Part shown: positions 41,479 to 48,798 of the stretch, in pieces
How positions within the stretch are numbered: the first letter of the stretch is position 1
How the letters are laid out: the number at the start of each line of letters is the position of its first letter
Assembly: GCF_004340875.1 (NCBI RefSeq)
Contig: NZ_SLXQ01000001.1
Coordinates: 62,001 to 126,000, forward strand
From: Tamaricihabitans halophyticus
Lineage (GTDB): Bacteria > Actinomycetota > Actinomycetes > Mycobacteriales > Pseudonocardiaceae
Reading direction: 5' to 3'
Length of the DNA: 64,000 bases
The notes under the pieces: model-generated
Database searches by the model: none
The model's input: only the letters and a program-made list of their open reading frames with translations
What the model was told of the DNA's origin: nothing
Program-made: the position numbers and the translations under genes

Positions 41479-42704
41479 ACCGCTTGTTCCGCGGCATCCA
41501 TCGCCCGGTCGGTCACCACGAGTAGGCCAACCACGACGATCAACGAGAGCGCCGCGGAGAACAGAAACACTCCGCGCAGGCCAAGCAGTTCGGCAACGAC
41601 ACCGCCGGTCGCGGCGCCGAGCGGCATGGTTCCCCAGGCCAGCAACCGGAAACAGCTGTTCAGCCTACCGAGCATGCCGTCGGGAGTGATCCGCTGCCGC
41701 AACGACACGACGACGACGTTCCAGACAATGACGCAGACCCCGCCGAGGAAGAATCCGGCGCCGATCAGATAGGGATTCACCGTCATCGCCGGCAATGCCG
41801 CCATCGGCACGCCAAGCAGCACGCTGAACAACAGCGTCCGCGCCCTGCCCAGCCGGCGTTCCAGCCACTCCGCGCAGCCGGAACCGGCCAGACCGCCAGC
41901 GGCCGTCGCCGTCAGCAACGCGCCAAAGGCGCTTTCGGACAGTCCCATCGCGGAGGACGCGCCCACCGCGTAGAGCACGAAGACGGCCATCATCGCCTGC
42001 CGCGCGAAATTCATCACCCCGACCATGACCGCTAGGGTGCGCAGCACGCGGTTGCCCATCAGAAACCGTAGGCCGGCCCGGATATCGGCCCGCAGCGTGG
42101 TTGGCGCCGTACGCGCCACCCGATAGTCACCACGAACCAGCACGAGTGGCAGCAGGGCAAGAAACCACAACCCTGCTGGGGCGCCGAACGCAAGCACCGC
42201 GCCACCCGCGACGAGCGCGCCGGCAAGCGGCGGCCCGATGAACTCGTTCGCCGTCAGTTCCGCACCGTAGAGCCGACCGTTGGCCCTGGTCAGCTGATCG
42301 CGCTGGACGATCTGCGGCACGATCGACTGCGCGGCGGTGTCATAGATCGTCTCGCAGCTCCCGACGCATACCGCGACCACAAACAGCGCCCAGATCGAAC
42401 CGACCCCGAACACCATGGCGAGCATCAGCAGGCCGAGCATCGTGGCACGGATGACCTCGGCAACCAGCATTGCCTTGCGCCGGTCCAGTCGATCAACCAG
42501 TGCCCCAGCCGGTAGCGCGAACAGCAGCCAAGGCAGGGTCACCGCGAGCGTCACCCCAGCGATCAGCACCGGCGAGCGGGTGAACTGGATCGCCACCAGC
42601 GGCAGTGCGATCTTGAAGATCCCGTCGGCGAGGTTGGCCAGGCCGGACGAGGTCCACAGCCGCCAGTAGTTGGCACCCAACCGTTGCGCCCGGACTTCAG
42701 TCAC
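41448..42704 (-). CDS. MFS efflux transporter (TetV/EntS-like)
   Basis: A 418-residue 12-helix transporter from GTG 42702-42704. It begins with NYWRLWTSSGLANLADGIFKIALPLVAIQFTRSPVLIAGV and has the loop DRLDRRKAMLVAEVIRA between helices 2 and 3. This is the MFS_3 group which includes enterobactin exporter EntS and the macrolide/tetracycline efflux TetV/Tap proteins. The divergently encoded ArsR regulator 75 bases away probably represses it. Its end overlaps the MerR gene by 31 bases. Confidence 0.9.
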   Translation of the reverse strand: MTEVRAQRLGANYWRLWTSSGLANLADGIFKIALPLVAIQFTRSPVLIAGVTLAVTLPWLLFALPAGALVDRLDRRKAMLVAEVIRATMLGLLMLAMVFGVGSIWALFVVAVCVGSCETIYDTAAQSIVPQIVQRDQLTRANGRLYGAELTANEFIGPPLAGALVAGGAVLAFGAPAGLWFLALLPLVLVRGDYRVARTAPTTLRADIRAGLRFLMGNRVLRTLAVMVGVMNFARQAMMAVFVLYAVGASSAMGLSESAFGALLTATAAGGLAGSGCAEWLERRLGRARTLLFSVLLGVPMAALPAMTVNPYLIGAGFFLGGVCVIVWNVVVVSLRQRITPDGMLGRLNSCFRLLAWGTMPLGAATGGVVAELLGLRGVFLFSAALSLIVVVGLLVVTDRAMDAAEQAVHSDVDHSRT

Positions 42705-42738
42705 CGGGCGAGCCTGACATAGTGATTTAGAAAACTCA

Positions 42739-42770
42739 ATCGATATGAAGAAACTAGATTATCGGTATGA
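42739..42770. promoter_or_regulatory. Direct repeats in the MFS/ArsR divergent promoter
   Basis: ATCGATATGA (42739-42748) and ATCGGTATGA (42761-42770) are 22 bases apart, two helical turns, in a 75-base AT-rich gap. This is a likely binding site of the ArsR-family regulator for autoregulation and MFS control. Confidence 0.5.
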
Positions 42771-42779
42771 TCGACAGCT

Positions 42780-43316
42780 ATGAGCAGCCCTCGGCCGCCA
42801 CAGCGAGCGGCTACGGTCCAGGAGACCAAGGCGTTGGCACATCCGCTGCGACTGCGCATCCTGCGGTTGTGCGGCGAGTACGAGCTCACCAACAAGCAGC
42901 TCGCCGAGCGGCTCGAACAGGACCCAGGCACGATGCACTACCACGTGCGCCAGCTCGTCCAGGCCGAACTACTCGAGCCGGCGCCGGTGCGTAGCGGGAA
43001 CAGTGGGGCGCTTGAGAAGCCGTACCGCTCGACCGAGCGCACCTGGCAGCTGAACAACCCACTCGCCGGCGCGGACGAGCAGGGGCAGCTGGCGCCGGTC
43101 GAGGCTTTCCAGGACGAGCTACGCGCCGCCGGTCCCGGCGCGCTCCGCGAGTTCGAGCGGTTCGCGCTGCACCTTTCCGCGGAGCAGGCCGCCGAGTTGG
43201 ATCTGCGGATTCACGCGATCATCAACGAGTACCTGGAAACCGACCACGAGCGCCTGGACCAGCCCCTGCACGGCGGCTTGTTCGCCTTGCACCTGCTCGC
43301 CCAGGAACCGCGCTAA
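42780..43316 (+). CDS. ArsR/winged-helix transcriptional regulator
   Basis: A 178-residue regulator from ATG 42780. ALAHPLRLRILRLCGEYELTNKQLAERLEQDPGTMHYHVRQLVQAELLEPAPVRSGNSGALEKPYRST is an ArsR/HTH_20 domain; the C-terminal half is a helical effector domain. It likely represses the divergent MFS pump. The last codons CGC TAA are formed by a dispersed repeat. Confidence 0.88.
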   Translation: MSSPRPPQRAATVQETKALAHPLRLRILRLCGEYELTNKQLAERLEQDPGTMHYHVRQLVQAELLEPAPVRSGNSGALEKPYRSTERTWQLNNPLAGADEQGQLAPVEAFQDELRAAGPGALREFERFALHLSAEQAAELDLRIHAIINEYLETDHERLDQPLHGGLFALHLLAQEPR

Positions 43317-43335
43317 CCTTAACGAACGCGGTTAC
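43308..43335 (-). repeat. Dispersed palindromic repeat, type B (copy 7) shared by two convergent stops
   Basis: Plus strand CCGCGCTAACC then TTAACGAACGCGG then TTAC. TAA at 43314-43316 stops the ArsR gene. TTA at 43332-43334 stops the pentapeptide-repeat gene on the minus strand. The arms CCGCG/CGCGG are inverted. Confidence 0.8.
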
Positions 43336-44168
43336 GGAGAGTCTGCATCCGTGGCGCCGAGCCAATGGGTGGGGCGAGCAAGCTGGGCCGGCAACCGGGT
43401 ATTCGCATCGCCGCGCGCGGCGTCGAGTTGCGCCCTGGTCAGGAACAGACTGTCGCGCAGATCGGCGCCAGCCAGGCGCGCATCGCGCAGATCCGCGCCA
43501 AGCACATCGGCCGACCGTAGATCGGCACCGCGCAGATCGGCCGCGATCAGGCAAGCTCCGCGCAGGCTCACCCCACGCAGATCGGCCGCACGCAGGTTCG
43601 CGCCGAGCAGATCAGCCCCGCGCCGATCCTTCTTCCTGCCCCGTACTCCCGCCCTGGCGAGTTCACTTGCCCGCAGCAGCAACGGACTGACCTCCGCCCG
43701 CAGCGCCGGCACGTCGAGTTCGCGCAATTCGGCCGGATTCCCGCTGGCCAGTCGGTCGATCCGCGCCGCCAACTCGTCGAGCGCCCCGCGCAGCTCGTTG
43801 GCCGCCGGGATCGCTCGCACGTCCGCCAGGTACCAGAGCAGTTCGTGCAGCTGCCGGACCACCGGGAATACCTCGAACATGGCCCGACCGCCATCCGACT
43901 GGCTCCGCCAGTCCACACCGGCGAAGGTTTCCCGCGAAACCCGCTGCCCAGCGCCGAAACAGTCGAAAGCCACGCACCCGGGAAAGCCCTCGGGGCGCAG
44001 CCGGTCGTGGATACCGCACCGAAAATCCGCCAGGAGGTTCGGGCACGGCTGACCGGCAGCCTTGTCGATCGCGAAATCGGCGGACGCGGTGAACGGCAGC
44101 GCGACGCAGCACAGCGCGAAACACCGTGCACAGTCCGCGACCAGCTCGGCCCGCGCGCGCTCAACCAC
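43332..44168 (-). CDS. Pentapeptide-repeat protein with an N-terminal cysteine-rich metal-binding region
   Basis: A 278-residue protein. The N-terminus holds clustered cysteines at 13, 16, 20 and 21 (DCARCFALCC), then CPNLLADFRCGIH and PGCVAFDCFG, reminiscent of the CxxCxxCC (YkgJ) zinc/iron-chelating domain. Residues about 185-245 form a right-handed beta-helix of pentapeptide repeats (ADLLG, ANLRA, ADLRG, VSLRG, ADLRG, ADLRS). Some pentapeptide proteins mimic DNA and protect gyrase from quinolones; whether this one does is unknown. It is divergent from the Clp_N/RHH gene. The stop codon is inside a dispersed repeat. Confidence 0.82.
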   Translation of the reverse strand: MVERARAELVADCARCFALCCVALPFTASADFAIDKAAGQPCPNLLADFRCGIHDRLRPEGFPGCVAFDCFGAGQRVSRETFAGVDWRSQSDGGRAMFEVFPVVRQLHELLWYLADVRAIPAANELRGALDELAARIDRLASGNPAELRELDVPALRAEVSPLLLRASELARAGVRGRKKDRRGADLLGANLRAADLRGVSLRGACLIAADLRGADLRSADVLGADLRDARLAGADLRDSLFLTRAQLDAARGDANTRLPAQLARPTHWLGATDADSP

Positions 44169-44194
44169 CCGGCCAGCCTAAGCCGAAGTTGCCA

Positions 44195-44232
44195 TATAAC
44201 CCCTTGACGGGTTATAAATGGGGTCATATCGA
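44195..44232 (+). promoter_or_regulatory. Promoter and palindromic operator of the RHH-Clp_N gene
   Basis: A perfect inverted repeat TATAACCC (44195-44202) / GGGTTATA (44209-44216) overlaps a -35 box TTGACG (44204-44209). A 17-base spacer leads to a -10-like TATCGA (44227-44232). The gene's own N-terminal ribbon-helix-helix region is the obvious candidate to bind here and autorepress. Confidence 0.72.
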
Positions 44233-44248
44233 ATCCAGGGGGCCGTCA

Positions 44249-45007
44249 ATGCCAAAGATCAACGTCTACCTGCCCGATGAGCTCGCCGATACGGTCAAGG
44301 AAATCGGGCTGCCGGTTTCCGCGATCTGCCAGCGGGCACTGGCGACATCGGCACGCAGGGTTACCGCGATCCGCGCGGCCACGCTTGGCGATCTGGCCAG
44401 CGACAACCCAACCGCGCAGCTTTCCCAGTTCACCGAACGCGCGAAGAACGCCCTTGAACTGGCCATCGAACGCGCCCGCGCGGACCGCACCACCGAGGTA
44501 CACAGCGCGCAGCTGCTACTGGCGATCCTCACCGAGGGCCAGAACCTCGCACTGCACGTGCTGCGGGCCGAGGAGATCAATCCCGATCAACTCGCGACCA
44601 TCCTCAGTGAACGCGGCTCGACCGGCACAGCGGAACCGGCGGGCACGCGATTCAGCGCTACCACGGCCAATGCGCTCGAACTGGCCGTCACCGAGGCCCT
44701 TTCCCTCGGGCACAATTACGTCGGCTGCGAGCATCTGCTGCTCGGCCTACTCAGCGAGCCGGATGGGCTCGCGGGCAAGGCGCTTCGGGAGCTCGGCACG
44801 GAAGTCAGAGGTACCCGCAGGGCGATTGTCGCCGCGCTGAGTGGTCACGAACATCTGCGCGCCAATCTGGGCAAGGGGTCCCCCGGCGAACTACTCGCCG
44901 CAACACTGCGGGAACAGCTACGGCCGCTGCTCGCGCGACTGGACCGGCTTGAAGAACACGTCGGCATCGACGCTGCCGGAGCCGGATCATCCGGGGCTGG
45001 CTCGTGA
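44249..45007 (+). CDS. Ribbon-helix-helix plus Clp N-terminal domain protein
   Basis: A 252-residue protein from ATG 44249. Residues 1-40 look like a CopG-type ribbon-helix-helix DNA-binding segment (MPKINVYLPDELADTVKEIG). Two Clp_N repeats follow: TERAKNALELAIERARADRTTEVHSAQLLLAILTEGQNLALHVL and TTANALELAVTEALSLGHNYVGCEHLLLGLLSEPDGLAGKALRELG. Clp_N normally binds substrates or adaptors of ClpC/ClpA. Here it lacks any ATPase, so it may be an adaptor-like or sensor regulator that ties transcription to the Clp system. Its stop overlaps the asparaginase start (GTGA), implying coupling. Confidence 0.82.
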   Translation: MPKINVYLPDELADTVKEIGLPVSAICQRALATSARRVTAIRAATLGDLASDNPTAQLSQFTERAKNALELAIERARADRTTEVHSAQLLLAILTEGQNLALHVLRAEEINPDQLATILSERGSTGTAEPAGTRFSATTANALELAVTEALSLGHNYVGCEHLLLGLLSEPDGLAGKALRELGTEVRGTRRAIVAALSGHEHLRANLGKGSPGELLAATLREQLRPLLARLDRLEEHVGIDAAGAGSSGAGS

Positions 45008-45984
45008 CCTCGCGTATCCTGCTGCTCGCCACCGGCGACACCATCGCCTACCGGCACCACACCGGACAGTCCACAGTGGCATCAGCGAGCGAGCTACTTG
45101 CCGGGGCCACGTGGCAACGGCGCAACATCCGTGTGGTGCCCGAGGATTACCCCGCCGAGCCGAGCTGGGACGCCGATCCGGCAAGCACGCTGCGGCTCGC
45201 CAGCCGAGTACACGGCGCGCTCACCAACGAAGGCTTCGCCGGCGTCCTCGTCACGCATGGCATCGATACGTTGGCAACGGCAGCCTTTCTTTCCGAACTC
45301 CTCGCCGGCCCGATGACCACGCAAGCCAGGATCGTATTCACCGGAGCGGCTCGCTGCCTCGATCATGCGGCCGGCGACGCGCGCGCCAATCTCGATGATG
45401 CGCTCACCGCCGTCAGCGACCAGGGCTTGACCGGCTATGGCGCGGTCATCTGCACCGCGGGCCAACTACAGGCCGCGCGCTGGGCGTATCTCGCGGAGGC
45501 AACGGGATCAGCCCGGTTCGGCTGCGCCACGGGGGCACCGGTCGGCCGGATCGCCGACGGGCGGCTGACGCTGACCTCTCCCGCCCCAGCCCCGTTTCCC
45601 GCGACCGGCGGCGATCCCACGGCCGATGTCGCTGTGCTCAAGGCCTATCCGGGAATGCCCCCTGCGCAGCTGAGCACGCTTGCCGATACGGGAACGCGCG
45701 GGATCGTGCTGGAAGGTACCGGCGCCGGCAACGTCCCCGTCGAGCTGTTCGGCACGATCGCCGACCTATCCGAAAAGGACATTCCAGTGGTGATCGCGAC
45801 GCGGGCAAGGACTGGCGGCACACCGCCCGATCCGGACTGCGGTGCCGGCCTGGCGAGTAAGCTCGGCGCGATCATCGTGCCAGACCTGCCGCCGGAACAG
45901 GCACGCTGCGCACTACAGGTCGCGCTTGGCCTCGGCGGGGTGGCCGAGGTGCGCGACTGGTTCACCCGTTCCGGATTCTGCTAG
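45004..45984 (+). CDS. Asparaginase-family amidohydrolase
   Basis: A 326-residue enzyme from GTG 45004. Key blocks are ILLLATGDTIAYR (catalytic Thr13; usual form TGGTIA), VLVTHGIDTLATAAFLSELL (usual THGTDT, here Thr to Ile at the middle), IVFTGAARCLDHAAGDARANLDDAL and GIVLEGTGAGNVP. The two threonines, Asp and Lys-equivalent positions of asparaginase appear mostly present, although the signature Gly to Asp (GDT) and Thr to Ile changes suggest altered substrate. No signal peptide is seen, so it is cytoplasmic (type I-like). It is coupled to the Clp_N regulator. Confidence 0.85.
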   Translation: MTSRILLLATGDTIAYRHHTGQSTVASASELLAGATWQRRNIRVVPEDYPAEPSWDADPASTLRLASRVHGALTNEGFAGVLVTHGIDTLATAAFLSELLAGPMTTQARIVFTGAARCLDHAAGDARANLDDALTAVSDQGLTGYGAVICTAGQLQAARWAYLAEATGSARFGCATGAPVGRIADGRLTLTSPAPAPFPATGGDPTADVAVLKAYPGMPPAQLSTLADTGTRGIVLEGTGAGNVPVELFGTIADLSEKDIPVVIATRARTGGTPPDPDCGAGLASKLGAIIVPDLPPEQARCALQVALGLGGVAEVRDWFTRSGFC

Positions 45985-45986
45985 CG

Positions 45987-47171
45987 CTAGTCCCAGGTCA
46001 CCGGCACCGCAACCGGGCCGGCGTCGGTCCCGCCCTCGCGCCATTCGAGATCCGTCACCGAACCGACCAGCCGCAAGCCCGGCAGCTGCGCGCCGAGTGC
46101 TTGCAGCACGGCGGCTAGCTCGGCGCGCGCCAGGTTGGCGCCCAGGCAGAAATGCTGCCCATGCCCGAAGGTGAGTGGCGGCGTCCGGCGCTCGCCGCGA
46201 AACCGCTCGGCCCGGAACTCATCGGGTTCGGCGAACTGCCGCGGATCCCGGTTCGCGGCCTCAACCCGCACCAGAACCCGTTCGCCTTCGGCGATTGCCA
46301 CTCCGGCGAGCTCGAGGTCCTGGTGCGCGAAGCGTGGGAACGGTTCGCCGGTGCGACCACCGAGCATCCGCAACGATTCCTCGACAACGGCCTCATCGGC
46401 GCCTGCCTCCAGACCTGGCCCGCTGAGCAGGCGCAACACCCCAACGGCGAGCGCGTTGCTTGCGGTCTGATAACCGCCGGCGACGATGGCCGTCGCCATC
46501 CCGACCAGCTCCGCCTCGGTCAACCTACCGTCCGCGTCGTCGCTCACTTCGATCAGCGAGCTGAGTAGATCACTACCCAGACTGGCCCGTTTCGCCGCGA
46601 TCAGCTCTGCCATATAGGCGCAGAAATCCAACCATGGCGCGGCCGCCAGTTCCGGGTCCGCGCCGTCGGCAAGGGTGGGATCGTAGGCGCTCATCGCGTC
46701 GGTAAGTGCCTGAAAATGCGCTCGTTCCGCGATGTCCACGCCGAGCAGTTCGCTGATCACACCGATCGACAACGGTGCACCCAACCCCGCGACGAGGTCG
46801 CGCGGAGCCCGCTCGGCCGCGAGCTCGGTAACCTGCCGCGCGGCGAGCTGGTCGATCCGGATCCGCAGCTCCCTGATCGAGCGGGCGGTGAACGCCTTGG
46901 CCACCAACCGGCGCAATCTGGCGTGCGTGTGTCCATCTTGGAACAGCGTGTTGTTGTCCGGCGAGTGATATCCGAGCGGAGCCACGCCGAGTCGGCGGTC
47001 TGCCAGCGCGCTGGCCGCGGCCTCGTACGAGGTAACCAGCCAGGCCTCCGCGCCGTCCATGGCGAACACTTTGGCTACTGGCGCGGATTCGCGCAGTCGC
47101 GCGTACTCCGGCGGTGGATCAAGCGGCCGTGGACGGGAGAACGGCAAGGTATACGGGATCGTGCCGGTCAT
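45987..47171 (-). CDS. Cytochrome P450
   Basis: A 394-residue P450 from ATG 47169-47171, preceded by GGAGG. The helix K motif is EESLR (ExxR) and the haem-binding loop is FGHGQHFCLGANLAR. The helix I oxygen-activation motif is AGGYQTA, in which glutamine replaces the usual acidic residue before the threonine. It belongs to the soluble actinobacterial type (CYP105/107-like). Ferredoxin and reductase are not in the window. The divergent TetR regulator likely controls it. Confidence 0.9.
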   Translation of the reverse strand: MTGTIPYTLPFSRPRPLDPPPEYARLRESAPVAKVFAMDGAEAWLVTSYEAAASALADRRLGVAPLGYHSPDNNTLFQDGHTHARLRRLVAKAFTARSIRELRIRIDQLAARQVTELAAERAPRDLVAGLGAPLSIGVISELLGVDIAERAHFQALTDAMSAYDPTLADGADPELAAAPWLDFCAYMAELIAAKRASLGSDLLSSLIEVSDDADGRLTEAELVGMATAIVAGGYQTASNALAVGVLRLLSGPGLEAGADEAVVEESLRMLGGRTGEPFPRFAHQDLELAGVAIAEGERVLVRVEAANRDPRQFAEPDEFRAERFRGERRTPPLTFGHGQHFCLGANLARAELAAVLQALGAQLPGLRLVGSVTDLEWREGGTDAGPVAVPVTWD

Positions 47172-47200
47172 CGCAGCCTCCATCACGCCGGAACCAGTTT

Positions 47201-47220
47201 TACATTTCGTCTGCAATGTA
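47201..47220. promoter_or_regulatory. Inverted repeat between the P450 and TetR genes
   Basis: TACATT (47201-47206) and AATGTA (47215-47220) flank TCGTCTGC. The 20-base span and position in the 100-base divergent gap suit a TetR-family operator controlling both genes. Confidence 0.55.
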
Positions 47221-47271
47221 TCGAGTGGATCGGTAGGTGTCAATGCGACCGCAATGTGAAAGCATGGCGCC

Positions 47272-47880
47272 ATGCCGAAGCAGGTCGATCATCAGGAACG
47301 GCGCAGGCTGATCGCCGATGCCCTGCTGCGCGTGGCCGCTGGCAACGGTTTGGAGGCGGTGAGTCTCCGGCATGTCGGCGCCGAAGCCGGGGTCACCTCG
47401 GGCATGGTGCAGCACTACTTCCGCACCAAGGAAGAGATGTTGCTGTTCGCGCTGGAAGTGGTCGGCGAACGGGTACAACATCGGCTGGCCGCCGAGGACC
47501 ACACCACGCTTGCGCCAGCCGAACTGGCCCGTGCCCTACTCGTCCAGCTGCTACCACTGGACGCGGAGCGCTACGCCGAAGGCAGGGTAGCGCTGGCATT
47601 CCACGCGTATGCCGCGGTGAATCCCGCGATAGCCGCGGTACTCCGGGAAAACAGCGCCTGGTTGCGCTCGCATCTTGCCGAGCTCATCGGTACCGCCCAA
47701 GCGCGCGGGCACGCGGATGCGGGGATCGACCCGACGTCGACGGCCACCGCCTTACAGGCACTCGTGGAGGGGCTGAACCTGCACACGCTCGGCAAGCACT
47801 ATCCACCCGAGACCGCGTTACAGGTTCTCGACGCGCAGCTCGACGCGGTCTTCCACCGCGGTGCGGCCGAAGTACAGTGA
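47272..47880 (+). CDS. TetR-family transcriptional regulator
   Basis: A 202-residue regulator from ATG 47272. RRLIADALLRVAAGNGLEAVSLRHVGAEAGVTSGMVQHYFRTKEEMLLFALE is a TetR DNA-binding domain (BetI-like), followed by a helical ligand domain. It is divergent from the P450 gene and is followed 6 bases later by an APH-fold gene, which may be cotranscribed with it. Confidence 0.9.
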   Translation: MPKQVDHQERRRLIADALLRVAAGNGLEAVSLRHVGAEAGVTSGMVQHYFRTKEEMLLFALEVVGERVQHRLAAEDHTTLAPAELARALLVQLLPLDAERYAEGRVALAFHAYAAVNPAIAAVLRENSAWLRSHLAELIGTAQARGHADAGIDPTSTATALQALVEGLNLHTLGKHYPPETALQVLDAQLDAVFHRGAAEVQ

Positions 47881-47886
47881 CTCCAT

Positions 47887-48783
47887 ATGACCGACACCGA
47901 ACCCGAGATCACCGCCGGCCTGGTCCGCGAGCTGCTGCGGGAGCAACATCCAGACCTTGCCGAGCTGACCATCCGCGAGGTGGCCGGTGGCTGGGGCAAC
48001 CAGATGTGGCGCCTCGGCGAGGAGTTGGTCGTCCGCATGCAGCGCATGGACCGCACCCCGGAGCTCCAGCGCAAAGAGCGACAGTGGCTACCCGTGCTTG
48101 CCCCGCGGCTGCCGCTGCCGGTACCAACGCCGGTGCGATTCGGCGAGCCATCCGAGCGTTTCGCCAAGCACTGGACCGTGATGACCTGGGTTCCCGGCGA
48201 ACCACTTGACCACGGCAGGATCAGCCGTGGCGCACATGCGGCCGACACCCTGGCGGACTTCCTCGCGGCGCTTCATTCAGCCGCGCCCGCAGACGCTCCG
48301 ATCGCGACGGACCGTGGCGGTCATCCACGGGAGTACGGAGATGGCTTCGAGCAGTTCTGCCAGGCGGTGGTTCCGGACGAACTCGCCGCCGACGCCCGGT
48401 CGGTCTGGGACGACGCCGTCGCGGCCGAAGCGTGGGACGGTCCACCGGTGTGGGTGCACGGCGACCTGCACCCCGCGAACGTCGTCGTCGCGGACGGAAC
48501 GCTCGCGGGCATCGTCGACTTCGGCGACCTGCTTGCCGGCGATCCGGCGTGGGACCTCGCCGCCGCCTGGCTACTGCTGCCCGAGGGCATGGCAGCGCGG
48601 TTCTTCGAAAGCTACGGGCACGCGAACGATGCGACGATCCGGCGCGCCCGCGGGCTGGCCGCGATGAAGAGCTTCTTCCTCATGCTGATGGGGCGCAACG
48701 GAGATCGTGGCCTGCCAGGCGGCAAGCCGCACTGGGGCCCCCTTGGCCAGGCGGCACTCGATCGCGTACTGCGGGGCGTTTGA
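47887..48783 (+). CDS. Aminoglycoside phosphotransferase-fold protein
   Basis: A 298-residue kinase-like protein from ATG 47887. GGWGNQMWRLGEELVVRMQRM forms the nucleotide lobe, and HGDLHPANVVV and GIVDFGDLLAGDPAWDLAAAW supply the catalytic and metal-binding residues. The family covers aminoglycoside and macrolide phosphotransferases as well as choline/homoserine-type kinases. The VPGEPLDHGRI segment resembles the group often annotated as APH/Mph-like. The substrate is not certain. It lies 6 bases after the TetR stop and is convergent with the Rph-like gene. Confidence 0.85.
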   Translation: MTDTEPEITAGLVRELLREQHPDLAELTIREVAGGWGNQMWRLGEELVVRMQRMDRTPELQRKERQWLPVLAPRLPLPVPTPVRFGEPSERFAKHWTVMTWVPGEPLDHGRISRGAHAADTLADFLAALHSAAPADAPIATDRGGHPREYGDGFEQFCQAVVPDELAADARSVWDDAVAAEAWDGPPVWVHGDLHPANVVVADGTLAGIVDFGDLLAGDPAWDLAAAWLLLPEGMAARFFESYGHANDATIRRARGLAAMKSFFLMLMGRNGDRGLPGGKPHWGPLGQAALDRVLRGV

Positions 48784-48798
48784 CGCAGACGCCAGGCA

